Assembly (NCBI GenBank): GCA_963728965.1 | Contig: CAVSMH010000002.1 | Span: 623,192 to 687,191, forward strand | Reading direction: 5' to 3' | Source of the DNA: DASQZT01 sp963728965 | Lineage (GTDB): Bacteria > Acidobacteriota > Terriglobia > Bryobacterales > Bryobacteraceae | Length of the DNA stretch: 64,000 bases | Part shown: positions 26,172 to 34,660 of the stretch, in pieces | Layout of the letters: each line of letters opens with the position of its first letter | Numbering within the stretch: the stretch's first letter is position 1 | Position numbers and translations under genes: made by a program | The notes under the pieces: model-generated | What the model saw: only the letters and a program-made list of their open reading frames with translations | Database searches by the model: none | What the model was told of the DNA's origin: nothing

Positions 26172-26936
26172 CTACCAATGTAGGATCTTGCGGATGTTGT
26201 GGGCCTGCCGCTTGCTGACGACAATTTGAAGGGCGTTGCTGAGCGTAATCATCCACCGCTGGCTGCTCAAAGCGCTCATTTTTCGGATGTGGTTCACGTT
26301 CACAATCGCGTTGCGGTGAACTCTCTGAAATTGGGGCTCCGCCAGGCGTTCCTCGATGGTTCGCAGGCTCTGCGTCGCTAGCAGCCGATGCTTTGCCGTT
26401 ACGATCCAGACCAACTCCCGCTCTGCCTGGAAGGCGAGGATCTCATCTGGATCGAGTAGGATGTACTCTTCTCCGGTTCGACCCACCACCTTCTTGCTGA
26501 GTGGTGTTCCGGCCGGCTGAACCGATGCAATCTTGTCCACCTTCGCGGCGATCTCGGCGGCCTTGCCCAAAACCTTCTGAGCCCGTTCCACCGCGGTTCG
26601 CAGTCGCATTTCGCCCACGGGCTTCAACAGATAGTCGATGGCGCCGGCCTCGAAGGCTTCGATGGCGTGTTGGTCGAATGCCGTAACAACGACGATGATC
26701 GGTAGGTTTGGCCCCGAGAGGTTGCGCACCACTTCGAATCCGCTCATTACTGGCATCTGGAGGTCGAGCAAGACAAGGTTCGGTTGAAGTTTGGCAATCT
26801 TCAGAAGGGCGTCTCTGCCGTCCGCGGCTTCCCCAAGGACGCGGACCTCCGGAATGAGTTGCAGTTCCTCCCGCAGCACACGACGGGCGATCGGCTCATC
26901 ATCGACAATCAGGACTGTCATCACGCCAGAATTCAT
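26172..26936 (-). CDS. LytTR-type response regulator
   Basis: 254 residues. An intact receiver has VDDEP (acidic pair Asp12-Asp13), phosphoacceptor Asp58 in LVLLDLQMP, Thr in VVTAFD and Lys in LLKP. A C-terminal LytTR DNA-binding domain (about 150-254) carries FQAERELVWI, RTIEERL, FQRVHRNAIVNVNHI and a basic end. It pairs with the sensor kinase at 27126, which lies upstream on the same strand; the pair resembles LytS/LytR systems. The TonB receptor downstream at 23470 is a plausible target. Confidence 0.93.
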   Translation of the reverse strand: MNSGVMTVLIVDDEPIARRVLREELQLIPEVRVLGEAADGRDALLKIAKLQPNLVLLDLQMPVMSGFEVVRNLSGPNLPIIVVVTAFDQHAIEAFEAGAIDYLLKPVGEMRLRTAVERAQKVLGKAAEIAAKVDKIASVQPAGTPLSKKVVGRTGEEYILLDPDEILAFQAERELVWIVTAKHRLLATQSLRTIEERLAEPQFQRVHRNAIVNVNHIRKMSALSSQRWMITLSNALQIVVSKRQAHNIRKILHW

Positions 26937-27125
26937 CTGAATCTAAACTGAATTCCCCCGGAATGCTCGCAAAAACTCACCAGCGGCACTTCTTCGGGTA
27001 ATGAGCGGGTTAATTCGATCAATGAACGGAATGGCAGTCGCAGAATCGAGCTCTCACGGGCTGGCGAAAACGGCGTTGTCAATTTCGGAGGGTTGTCCAG
27101 CATCTAGGTTGGGAAATAGCGCAGG

Positions 27126-29039
27126 TCAGTGTGACGGTGTGCCGCTACGGCGGCCCTGAGAAACGGCAACTGCATCGACGGTCGGAAACACCGGCACGGA
27201 GAACTCCACGCGGGTGCCGAAAGCGGTCCGCTGCATCGTAACGTCCGTACCCGCCCCGAAGCACAGTTGCAGGCGCCGCGAAACATTGGACAGGCCGACG
27301 CCAGTCCCGGAGCTCTGGGTTTCGTGCCCGTAATCACGTGGACTCGCTCCGGAGTCCTCGACGATGATGTGCAGGGAGCCCTCCCCAAGATGCGCGGTCA
27401 GCCTGAGCCATCCCTCATCTGACCGCCGGGACAGGCCGTGCTTGATCGCGTTTTCTACCAGTGGTTGGATCGAAAGAACGGGAATCGGAACCTGCTCCGC
27501 CTCCTTTTCAACTTGGATCACGGTCTGCATCCTGGGGCCGAGGCGCAGGCGCTCAATGTCCAGGTACGCCTTCACAATCTTCAACTCCTCTCCGAGAGGT
27601 ATCAGAATCTTATCGGATTGGAGGAAGTACCTGAAAATATCGGCGAGGTTAAGAACGGTACGGCGGGCGCTTGCGGCTTCGCGTGGGATGATGCCGTAGA
27701 CCGTATTCAGAGCATTGAACAGGAAATGCGGATTGATTTGTGAGTGCAGCGCCCGAAGTTCGGCTTCCGCCACCAGCCGCTGCATCTCGGCGGCGCGGAA
27801 CCGTTCCAGCTCCTGGGCGGCAACAGTGGCCAGGTAATTCAGAGCCCGCAGATCCTCGCTAAGGTAGCGGCGCCCGCCTCGGCGGCGTCCCAGGAGGAGA
27901 TAGCGAACATCACGCTGAGAAGGACGGAGCGGAACGATCGCTTCAACCCAATGCCAGCGATCATCGCTCTTGAGCCACGGTCCTTCGCCTGCGAGACTTG
28001 GGTAATCGATTTCCCGAATGGCTTGGTACAGCGGCCCCGCCGCATGCTGGCCCGGCAGGATCTCGAACCGCTCGGCGCCTGCGATGGCGGCCAGACGTTG
28101 GGCTGCCCAGATCAGAAAATCGTCCTCGTTGCGCGTGTCGGCGCCTCTGCTTCTTAACTCCTGAGCGAGTATCTCCACTCCGCCGCTGCGGAAAACCGCC
28201 TGCGTGAGCAGGCGCTGCACGATCCCACGCAGGTAAGCGAATAGGATCAGCAGCCCACAGACGCCGGCCACACCGATCACATCCGCAATCGGACTTGACG
28301 CGCCGTTGTCAGGGACGAGCCGGGCTGCCACTCGGATTGCGGTGTAACTCAAGAAAACCGCGAGAATGACGTTGGCGAGGAACCGGATGAATGCATCCAG
28401 GAAAACAAATCGGTAATCCTGCAGGAGAATCAGCAGCGCGATCGGAATTCCGGCATGATGGACAAGCAATTCCTTCCACGGCTGTGGCGGATGCCCGGCG
28501 CCAAAATGGGAAAACGTCACCGCAAACAGCAACAGGCACATCGAAGCCAGAATCCGCGGCGCACGACCCCTGGTTTCACTCCCCTGACGGAGAATACTTC
28601 CTGTATAGACGAGTGTTAGGGCGCCAAACCCAACCGTGATCACCCATAAGGCCCATTTGTGCAGTTGGATGCCGGGGTACACTCCTTCCCCCAGATGCAT
28701 CGCCGTGGCGGCCGCGCTGAGCAGGTACCCCGTAAACGCGAGTTTCCGGAATCGGTGGTTCAATGAGAGGTCCAGGAGAACTGCGGGCATCAGGCTCAGG
28801 CTGCAGAAACTCGACGCCTCGATCACCCAGCGAACCGGTCCCGGGTGCAACACGAGCATAGCGAAGGAACCGGCATTCCAAATCCAAGCCAGAGCTGCCG
28901 AGGCAACAGACAGGGGGCTCTGCAACCGGTATCGTCCCCACCTTCCTCTAAGGGCGAGAACCAGAAAAATCCCGAACACGATCGCCCCTGCCATGTGGGC
29001 AATGGCATTCACAACCAGAGGCTCGTGTTCGTTCAGCAT
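27126..29039 (-). CDS. LytS-like sensor histidine kinase
   Basis: About 637 residues from the ATG at 29039. An in-frame extension to a GTG at 29102 exists, but a GGATAATAC promoter-like box at about 29106-29114 makes a start that far upstream unlikely; the ATG at 29078 is also possible. The N-terminal half holds about seven or eight membrane helices. A GAF-like linker follows (RFEILPGQH, VPLRPSQRDVRYLLLGRR). The catalytic part is His_kinase type: SQINPHFLFNALNTVYG with the phospho-His, N-box QPLVENAIKHG and GTGVGLSNV. It partners the LytTR regulator 189 bp downstream. Confidence 0.9.
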   Translation of the reverse strand: MLNEHEPLVVNAIAHMAGAIVFGIFLVLALRGRWGRYRLQSPLSVASAALAWIWNAGSFAMLVLHPGPVRWVIEASSFCSLSLMPAVLLDLSLNHRFRKLAFTGYLLSAAATAMHLGEGVYPGIQLHKWALWVITVGFGALTLVYTGSILRQGSETRGRAPRILASMCLLLFAVTFSHFGAGHPPQPWKELLVHHAGIPIALLILLQDYRFVFLDAFIRFLANVILAVFLSYTAIRVAARLVPDNGASSPIADVIGVAGVCGLLILFAYLRGIVQRLLTQAVFRSGGVEILAQELRSRGADTRNEDDFLIWAAQRLAAIAGAERFEILPGQHAAGPLYQAIREIDYPSLAGEGPWLKSDDRWHWVEAIVPLRPSQRDVRYLLLGRRRGGRRYLSEDLRALNYLATVAAQELERFRAAEMQRLVAEAELRALHSQINPHFLFNALNTVYGIIPREAASARRTVLNLADIFRYFLQSDKILIPLGEELKIVKAYLDIERLRLGPRMQTVIQVEKEAEQVPIPVLSIQPLVENAIKHGLSRRSDEGWLRLTAHLGEGSLHIIVEDSGASPRDYGHETQSSGTGVGLSNVSRRLQLCFGAGTDVTMQRTAFGTRVEFSVPVFPTVDAVAVSQGRRSGTPSH

Positions 29040-29102
29040 CGGGGTGGAGATCGCCTGCGTCACAGGTCGCATCCACATTATGAGACGCCACAAGGACTGC
29101 AC

Positions 29103-29470
29103 CCTGGTATTATCCCGCCAAGGGACTCATCTTCGGCGTGAGGGGGATCATCTCGCACGTGAGCGGGTCTCGCGGGCCGATGTTCCACAATTTGCCGAAT
29201 CCAACCCGCTCATCGCGAAAATCGGCCGCTGCCGCGGTTTTCCTGTGGAGAAGGCAGCCTGCCACGTATCATGTGGTTTCCTCGATGAATCGCTCTCGCA
29301 CCTTTTTCGCGTTTGTTACTTTGGCAATCTGCATGCCTCAGTGCGTGCGTGCCGGCTATCGTGCTTCTCGCATCGAGGGAGTGAACGTCACTCTGAACCG
29401 AATCGCCGATAATCAGCGTTGGACCGCTGCTCGTCATCTGACGCGCTATCGGTGATAAGATGATGCGGCT
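29103..29470. promoter_or_regulatory. Divergent intergenic region: kinase and cytochrome promoters
   Basis: 368 bp without a gene. The left end carries a GGATAATAC box on the minus strand for the kinase. The right end carries TGATAAGAT (extended -10, TAAGAT at 29456-29461) ten bases before the cytochrome ATG, implying a leaderless or very short-leader transcript; this is within the 23-bp repeat. Short frames in between show no family features. Confidence 0.5.
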
Positions 29471-29471
29471 A
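29449..29471 (+). repeat. 23-bp element identical to 22673-22695, promoter of cytochrome c gene
   Basis: Exact 23-bp copy of the element at 22673-22695. Its last base is the A of the cytochrome start codon, and it contains a TGnTAAGAT extended -10 box. The other copy lacks a recognisable gene downstream. Confidence 0.65.
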
Positions 29472-30235
29472 TGTCCAGATGTGTTGTTCTCCTCTGGGCT
29501 GCCGTCCTTTTCGCCCAGCAGGACGACATGCGGAACCCACGCACGACGGCGGCGGACGTGGCCCAAGGCCAGAAGACGTTCCGCTCTCACTGTTCCCCCT
29601 GTCACGGTCTCACAGCAGAGGGTGGGCGCGGTCCAAACCTGGCCGCCGGCGTCTTCTATCACGGCAGCAGCGATCGGGCGCTCCTTCAAAATATCTCCGA
29701 AGGCATCGCCGGCACCGAGATGCCGGGCCTGTTTTATTCGCCGGACCGCGTGTGGCAGGTGATCGCCTACATCCGTTCGCTCAACGCCGGTTCCAGGCCG
29801 GCGGCCGCAGCCGCCGTCGCGGAGGGCCGGGCGCTGTTCCAGCGGGAGGGCTGCGCCGGTTGCCATCGGGTGAATGGAGTTGGCGGCGCCATGGGGCCGG
29901 ACCTTTCCACCATCGGCAAGACCCGCTCGCAGGAAAACCTGCGGCAGTCCATCCTCGAACCGGGCGCCCAGGTTCCTTCGCGCTATTGGGTGGTCACCAT
30001 CACGGACGGCACCGGCTCGCAATCCGAAGGTTTCCTCATGAACCAGGACACGTATACCATCCAGTTCATCGATATGTCACTGCGCCTGCATTCGGTGGAG
30101 AAATCGACTCTGAAAACTCTCCGCATCGACAAGAAATCTAAAATGCCGTCATATCAGGGCCGGCTCTCCGAGGAACAGGTAACCCACCTGGTGGCCTATT
30201 TGTCCTCGCTCGGTCCGGTAGGGAGTGTCCAGTGA
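29471..30235 (+). CDS. Periplasmic di-haem cytochrome c
   Basis: 254 residues with a short signal peptide (MSRCVVLLWAAVLFAQQ). Two c-type haem sites: CSPCH at 41-45 and CAGCH at 128-132, each in a cytochrome c fold with Met ligands likely in GTEMPG (Met84) and in the late SKMPSY. The second domain resembles the haem-binding domain of Verrucomicrobia/Acidobacteria membrane-bound dehydrogenases (GPDLSTIGK, ILEPGAQVPSRY). It overlaps the downstream PQQ dehydrogenase by 4 bp (GTGA), so it is almost surely its electron acceptor. Confidence 0.92.
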   Translation: MSRCVVLLWAAVLFAQQDDMRNPRTTAADVAQGQKTFRSHCSPCHGLTAEGGRGPNLAAGVFYHGSSDRALLQNISEGIAGTEMPGLFYSPDRVWQVIAYIRSLNAGSRPAAAAAVAEGRALFQREGCAGCHRVNGVGGAMGPDLSTIGKTRSQENLRQSILEPGAQVPSRYWVVTITDGTGSQSEGFLMNQDTYTIQFIDMSLRLHSVEKSTLKTLRIDKKSKMPSYQGRLSEEQVTHLVAYLSSLGPVGSVQ

Positions 30236-31806
30236 AACTGCTCCTCTTTTTCCTCGCGGCCGCGCTCCCGGCGCAGGTCACCTACGACCGGCTTCTGAGT
30301 TCGGCAAAGGACCCTGCCAACTGGATGACTTACTCCGGAAATTATGCCGGTTGGCGTTACTCCGCCCTGGATCAGATCCATCGCGGCAACGTGAAGAACC
30401 TCAAAATGAAATGGGTTTACCAGATGCGGACGGCTCACGTTGTCGAAACCACGCCCGTCGTCGTGGATGGGCTGATGTATGTCACCGAACCCCCAAGCAA
30501 CGTGGTTGCGCTCGATGCGGAAACCGGGCGCGAGTACTGGCACTACCGCCGGGCCACTCCGCAGAGGGTGAATGTGTGCTGCGGACAGGTGAATCGCGGC
30601 GTCGCTGTTTTGGGCGACCGGGTCTTTGTGGGAACCGTGGACGCACACCTGGTCGCGCTCGACGCCCGCACCGGCGCGGTGTTATGGGATGTCGAAGTGG
30701 CCAATTACAAAACCGGCCACAGCATTACGGTCGCACCGCTGATCGTTAAAGACATGGTGATCGTCGGCATCGCCGGCGGTGAATACGGCATTCGCGGCTT
30801 CCTGGATGCTTACGAAGCCACCACCGGCAAGCGGCGCTGGCGGTTTTGGACCGTGCCCGGCCCCGGCGAAAAAGGCCACGAGTCCTGGGCCGGTGAAGCC
30901 TGGAAAACCGGGGGGGCGCCCACCTGGGTGACCGGGTCGTTCGATTCCGCCCAGAACCTCATCATTTGGGGAACCGGCAATCCTTCGCCCGACTGGAACG
31001 GCGATTCACGCCCGGGTGACAATCTCTATTCGGATTGTGCCATCGCCCTCGACGCGGATACCGGAACGCTGAAATGGCACTACCAGTTCGTGCCCCACGA
31101 CGTGCACGATTGGGATGCCGTGCAGGTGCCCGTGCTGGTGGATGACGAATGGCAGGGCAAGCCGCGGAAACTGGTGTTTTGGGCGCACCGCAATGCCTTC
31201 TACTATGTGTTGGACCGCGAGACTGGCAAGTTCCTCTTGGGCAAGCCGTTCGCCACCCAGACGTGGGCTAAGGGGTTGGATGAGAGCGGGCGGCCCATGT
31301 TGCTGCCGAACACCGAACCTTCCGCCGAAGGTACATACCTCTGGCCCGGCGTCCAGGGTGCCACAAACTGGTATTCACCGAGTTACAACCCCCTGACTAA
31401 GTATTTCTATCTGGCGGCCTGGGAAAACCGTAGTGTCTACCGGAAGGGCGAGCAGGAATACTCGCCCGGAAACCGCTACATCGGAAGCGTCCCGCTGATC
31501 GACCTGCCGGATGAACCCGGGCACGGCGCCATACGGGCGCTGAATCCCAAGACCGGTGAACGCATTTGGGAGTACAAACTGCAAACGAAGCCGTGGGCCG
31601 GTGTGCTGACCACCGGCGGCCGATTACTGTTCGGCGGCAGTGACGAAGGCTACTTCTTTGCCCTCGACGCGGAGACCGGCAACGAGCTCTGTCGCCTGAA
31701 CACCGGCGGAATCATTCGCGCCAACCCGATCAGCTATCTCAGCAAAGGAAAGCAAGTGATCGCGATCGCGGCCGGGAACGCGATCTTCACCTTCGACCTG
31801 CCGTAG
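30232..31806 (+). CDS. PQQ-dependent alcohol dehydrogenase (quinoprotein)
   Basis: 524 residues starting with GTG, overlapping the cytochrome gene. A signal peptide (MKLLLFFLAAALPAQ) is followed by an eight-bladed propeller with W-motif repeats such as ALDAETGREYWHYR, ALDARTGAVLWDV, ALDADTGTLKWHY and ALDAETGNELC. The adjacent Cys pair RVNVCCGQ (116-117) is the vicinal disulfide that covers PQQ. GTGNPSPDWNGD-RPGDNL is the cofactor and metal region. It is a little shorter than typical methanol/ethanol dehydrogenases (about 570-600), and lacks a fused haem domain. It should oxidise an alcohol, aldehyde or sugar in the periplasm and pass electrons to the cytochrome. Calcium or lanthanide use is not settled here. 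Confidence 0.93.
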   Translation: MKLLLFFLAAALPAQVTYDRLLSSAKDPANWMTYSGNYAGWRYSALDQIHRGNVKNLKMKWVYQMRTAHVVETTPVVVDGLMYVTEPPSNVVALDAETGREYWHYRRATPQRVNVCCGQVNRGVAVLGDRVFVGTVDAHLVALDARTGAVLWDVEVANYKTGHSITVAPLIVKDMVIVGIAGGEYGIRGFLDAYEATTGKRRWRFWTVPGPGEKGHESWAGEAWKTGGAPTWVTGSFDSAQNLIIWGTGNPSPDWNGDSRPGDNLYSDCAIALDADTGTLKWHYQFVPHDVHDWDAVQVPVLVDDEWQGKPRKLVFWAHRNAFYYVLDRETGKFLLGKPFATQTWAKGLDESGRPMLLPNTEPSAEGTYLWPGVQGATNWYSPSYNPLTKYFYLAAWENRSVYRKGEQEYSPGNRYIGSVPLIDLPDEPGHGAIRALNPKTGERIWEYKLQTKPWAGVLTTGGRLLFGGSDEGYFFALDAETGNELCRLNTGGIIRANPISYLSKGKQVIAIAAGNAIFTFDLP

Positions 31807-31827
31807 GTCCTCGCCTGCCTCCCGCGC

Positions 31828-33081
31828 CTACCAGAAGTGCGCCGCGAGTACGCGCGGCGGTCCGGGCGTCCCGCCATAGATCCGGGTGTCGAGCACGATC
31901 TGGAGGTTCTTATGCTGCCAACCCGCCGGAGCCTGCCTGGCGATCTCCTCCATATAGTTCGGATCCGCAAGGAATTCCGCGGCTGCCAGAGTTCCCCACT
32001 TCAGAAGACCGCCCACCGCCACGATCCACTGCTGCGTCTCCGGGTCGAGCACGCGGGAGATCAACGCGTAGTCGGCGCGAAGACCGGTGTAGGGGGAGAG
32101 GGGCTCGTTGCGCCAGTCACGCGAGTTGGGCTTCTGCCGGTCGGAAATCCACGCGACGGTGACACGGCCGTCGGGCCCTGACTCCTGTTCGTAGCTGTAG
32201 CGGAACTGCCGGGAGAGGCGCAGCGTCCAGGCGTTGTTAAACGCTCCGATCAGAACCGCGGGAGAGTCTCGCAGGTCGGTGAAGGTGGTCGAGCGTTCGC
32301 CCCTCACCTGGAACGGTTTCATTTTCGTCTGCAGAAATCCGGCCACCCGGGAAAGAGCCGTAGCGTCCGACAGGGCCACCAGGTCGGCCTGCTGAACCTC
32401 GGCGGCCGTGGCGCCGGGAGAAATCCACGAAAGCAACGACGGCGGGGTCCGGCCCGGCGAACCCGCCGCGTCCTTCCCACCCATGCAGATCAGGATCGTA
32501 CGCGGAGAGGCCAGCAGCGGTTCCCAAAACCCTTCCGATGCCGTATCCAGGAACCACGGCCGGGACCAGGCCGCGGCCACTGCCACCGCTGCCAATGCGA
32601 CGGCGATCACAGCGAAGGTCAGCCGGTTTGCCCACAATCCGGGCCGCCCCGAAACCAACACCGGAGCCTCGATCACATCCGCGGCATCGGCCGGAGGGGC
32701 CACGATGAACTCGGGAACATACGATCCGGCCGGCAGTTGGATCCGGATGGGGCTCTCTTTCCCGGCCGCGCCGTAATACTCTTGCAGTCTCTTGCGGATC
32801 TCCACCGCCGTCGTCCTGACAATCGGATCAGCGTTGGTATCGTAGTGTGGATCGCGGCCGAACACTTCCACTCCCAGGGTTCTCTCCTTCACGCCGTCGC
32901 TCGATCCCGCCAGCCTCTGATCCACCACATAACGCAGGAGATTCGGGTAGCGCTTGCTGTTGGCAAACAGCGGATGCCCAAGGATGCGATTCAACTCGTC
33001 CAGAATGGGCTGCCGCTCCCCATCGCAGGACGGGAAAAACCTCCTGGTTTGATCTATATCAACTACTTTCGTTCGAGCCAC
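31828..33081 (-). CDS. Winged-helix N-terminal domain, single-TM protein with unknown periplasmic domain
   Basis: 417 residues from a GTG. Residues 25-125 repeat the winged-helix pattern of the fusion at 12458 (LLRYVVDQRL, GVEVFGRDPHYDTNADPIVR, IQLPAGSYVPEF). A membrane helix lies at about 153-171. The C-terminal domain (about 180-417) contains TILICMGGKD, DLVALSDATALSRV and a late IVAVGGLLKWGTLAAAEF; it is common in Acidobacteria but I cannot name it. A strong GGTATAATC -10 box is on the minus strand at about 33104-33114, some 25 bp before the start. It is convergent with the PQQ operon. Likely a membrane-bound one-component regulator (inference). Confidence 0.75.
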   Translation of the reverse strand: MARTKVVDIDQTRRFFPSCDGERQPILDELNRILGHPLFANSKRYPNLLRYVVDQRLAGSSDGVKERTLGVEVFGRDPHYDTNADPIVRTTAVEIRKRLQEYYGAAGKESPIRIQLPAGSYVPEFIVAPPADAADVIEAPVLVSGRPGLWANRLTFAVIAVALAAVAVAAAWSRPWFLDTASEGFWEPLLASPRTILICMGGKDAAGSPGRTPPSLLSWISPGATAAEVQQADLVALSDATALSRVAGFLQTKMKPFQVRGERSTTFTDLRDSPAVLIGAFNNAWTLRLSRQFRYSYEQESGPDGRVTVAWISDRQKPNSRDWRNEPLSPYTGLRADYALISRVLDPETQQWIVAVGGLLKWGTLAAAEFLADPNYMEEIARQAPAGWQHKNLQIVLDTRIYGGTPGPPRVLAAHFW

Positions 33082-33194
33082 AAACTAAACCCCCACGTGG
33101 GCCAGATTATACCACTGCGCGGGCGGCTCCGGACGATTCCATGCTCCGGCGCGTAGTCGGGGGGCACGGGCGGCCACGGAAACCTATATGGCGC

Positions 33195-34631
33195 TCAGGC
33201 TGCGACCGATGAAGGGTACCTCCGCGCGGTGCAGGTACAGCACCCCCAGGGAGCAAACCAACACCACCATCGCGAGCGCAAACAACTCGCCGACATCGCC
33301 CACCTCCACAACAGCAGCAGCGGGGCAAAGCCCCGTTGATACTCCTGGCGCACGAACGACCGGCCCAGTTCGAGCGCCGGGCCCAGGCGCCGCCGGAAGG
33401 CATCGCCATATTCGAAGAGGGTACCGGTGTAGAGTTCCCGTACGGCGTCCGTACCCGCCAGCCGATAGGCTCCCACCAGTTCGCATTTCTTCGACTGCCA
33501 AACAAACAGGTGCAGGTAGTGGCAGTCGAACCCGTCGAGGTCGGCCGGTTGGCCGGTTCCTTCTCCCACTGCGCGAAACGTGATTTCGCGAAGCCTGCCG
33601 ATCTCCCGCAAGACCGCCGGAATCTCGTTTGCCGGCGCCAGATATACTTCCAGGTCGCCCGACCGATCGAGCAACCTGTCGGCGGGTAGCGAAGCCACCT
33701 CCGCGGCTATGCGCTCGGCCGGTTCGGCCTCGACGACCGGCGCCCCCGGCTCCGCGGCCTTTCGACGCCGCTCGAACGGCCGATTCGTTCTGGGCTTGTA
33801 GCGTTCGCGCTTGGACAGCAGATACGTGCGCCAGCGGAGATAGTCCGCCTGCTCCCGCTCCGTAGGTATGGCCATCAGCTTATCCGCCAGGATCGGGGCG
33901 CCCACGCGTACTTCCACGATGCGCCCGCGCTTGTTCAGCAGTTCGCGCGCCAATAGCGCGGTGCGCAGCGCCGGATGCGCCATGCCCGCCACCTGGAACA
34001 GCGCGCTGTTGGCGCCATCGACGAACGCCGGGACGATCGTTACCCGGCATCCCTTCTTCGACGCGATCTGCACGAGACGCGCGCCGGCCGGATTCCACTC
34101 CGCATCGGCGACCGCCCGGTCCCGCCAGCGAAAGTGCGATACCTCGCCGGCCGGAAAGATCACCAGCATCCCGCCACCGCGCAGGTGCTCGAGCGACTTC
34201 CTCAGTCCCCTGCCATTGCCCGCGGCGGCCTTTCGGCCCGAGATCGGATCGACGGCGATGATCATGTCGCGAACTTCCGGCACGGCCGTCAATACGCCGT
34301 TCGCCAGGAAGCGCACGTCATCGCGGACGCGGCCGAGAAGGCCCGCCAGGACCGCGCCTTCCAGAAGGCCGAACGGATGATTCAGCGTGACGATCGCGGG
34401 ACCGGTCTGCGGAATGCGCGCCAGGTCGGTCGCGGCCGCGTGGTAAGAGACAGTGAGATGCTCCAGCAGGCGCTCGGCAATGGGGCGCTCCCGACCCATG
34501 CCCTGTAAGGCGCCGTACACGCGCCCGATCTGATCGATCCCAAGCATTCGGCCGAGCAGGTCCTCGATCGGGCGCGACATCCGGAAGGGGATCAGGCTCG
34601 GAATGACGGACTCAAATACGGCGTTTCCCAT
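33195..34631 (-). CDS. Lysophospholipid acyltransferase/ornithine-lipid hemolysin-type protein with replaced C-terminus
   Basis: 478 residues from ATG 34631. The N-terminal half is a PlsC-type acyltransferase: TLNHPFGLLEG, DPISGRKAA and VIFPAGEVSHFRW. The second half is a GNAT/OlsB-like acyl-ACP acyltransferase: LEVYLAPANEIPAVLREIG, CHYLHLFVWQ, VGAYRLAG and LELGRSFVRQEYQRGFAPLLLLW. Family members continue here with another 60-100 residues, but this frame turns into low-complexity Cys/Trp/Arg sequence. A different frame over 33184-33320 encodes a plausible membrane helix (LFALAMVVLVCSLGVLYLHR) and natural-looking end. The 3' end has therefore been replaced by the tail of another gene. It may still make an active first domain. 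Confidence 0.72.
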   Translation of the reverse strand: MGNAVFESVIPSLIPFRMSRPIEDLLGRMLGIDQIGRVYGALQGMGRERPIAERLLEHLTVSYHAAATDLARIPQTGPAIVTLNHPFGLLEGAVLAGLLGRVRDDVRFLANGVLTAVPEVRDMIIAVDPISGRKAAAGNGRGLRKSLEHLRGGGMLVIFPAGEVSHFRWRDRAVADAEWNPAGARLVQIASKKGCRVTIVPAFVDGANSALFQVAGMAHPALRTALLARELLNKRGRIVEVRVGAPILADKLMAIPTEREQADYLRWRTYLLSKRERYKPRTNRPFERRRKAAEPGAPVVEAEPAERIAAEVASLPADRLLDRSGDLEVYLAPANEIPAVLREIGRLREITFRAVGEGTGQPADLDGFDCHYLHLFVWQSKKCELVGAYRLAGTDAVRELYTGTLFEYGDAFRRRLGPALELGRSFVRQEYQRGFAPLLLLWRWAMSASCLRSRWWCWFAPWGCCTCTARRYPSSVAA

Positions 34632-34660
34632 CACCCCTGAAATCCTCAGGTGGCGCTGAT

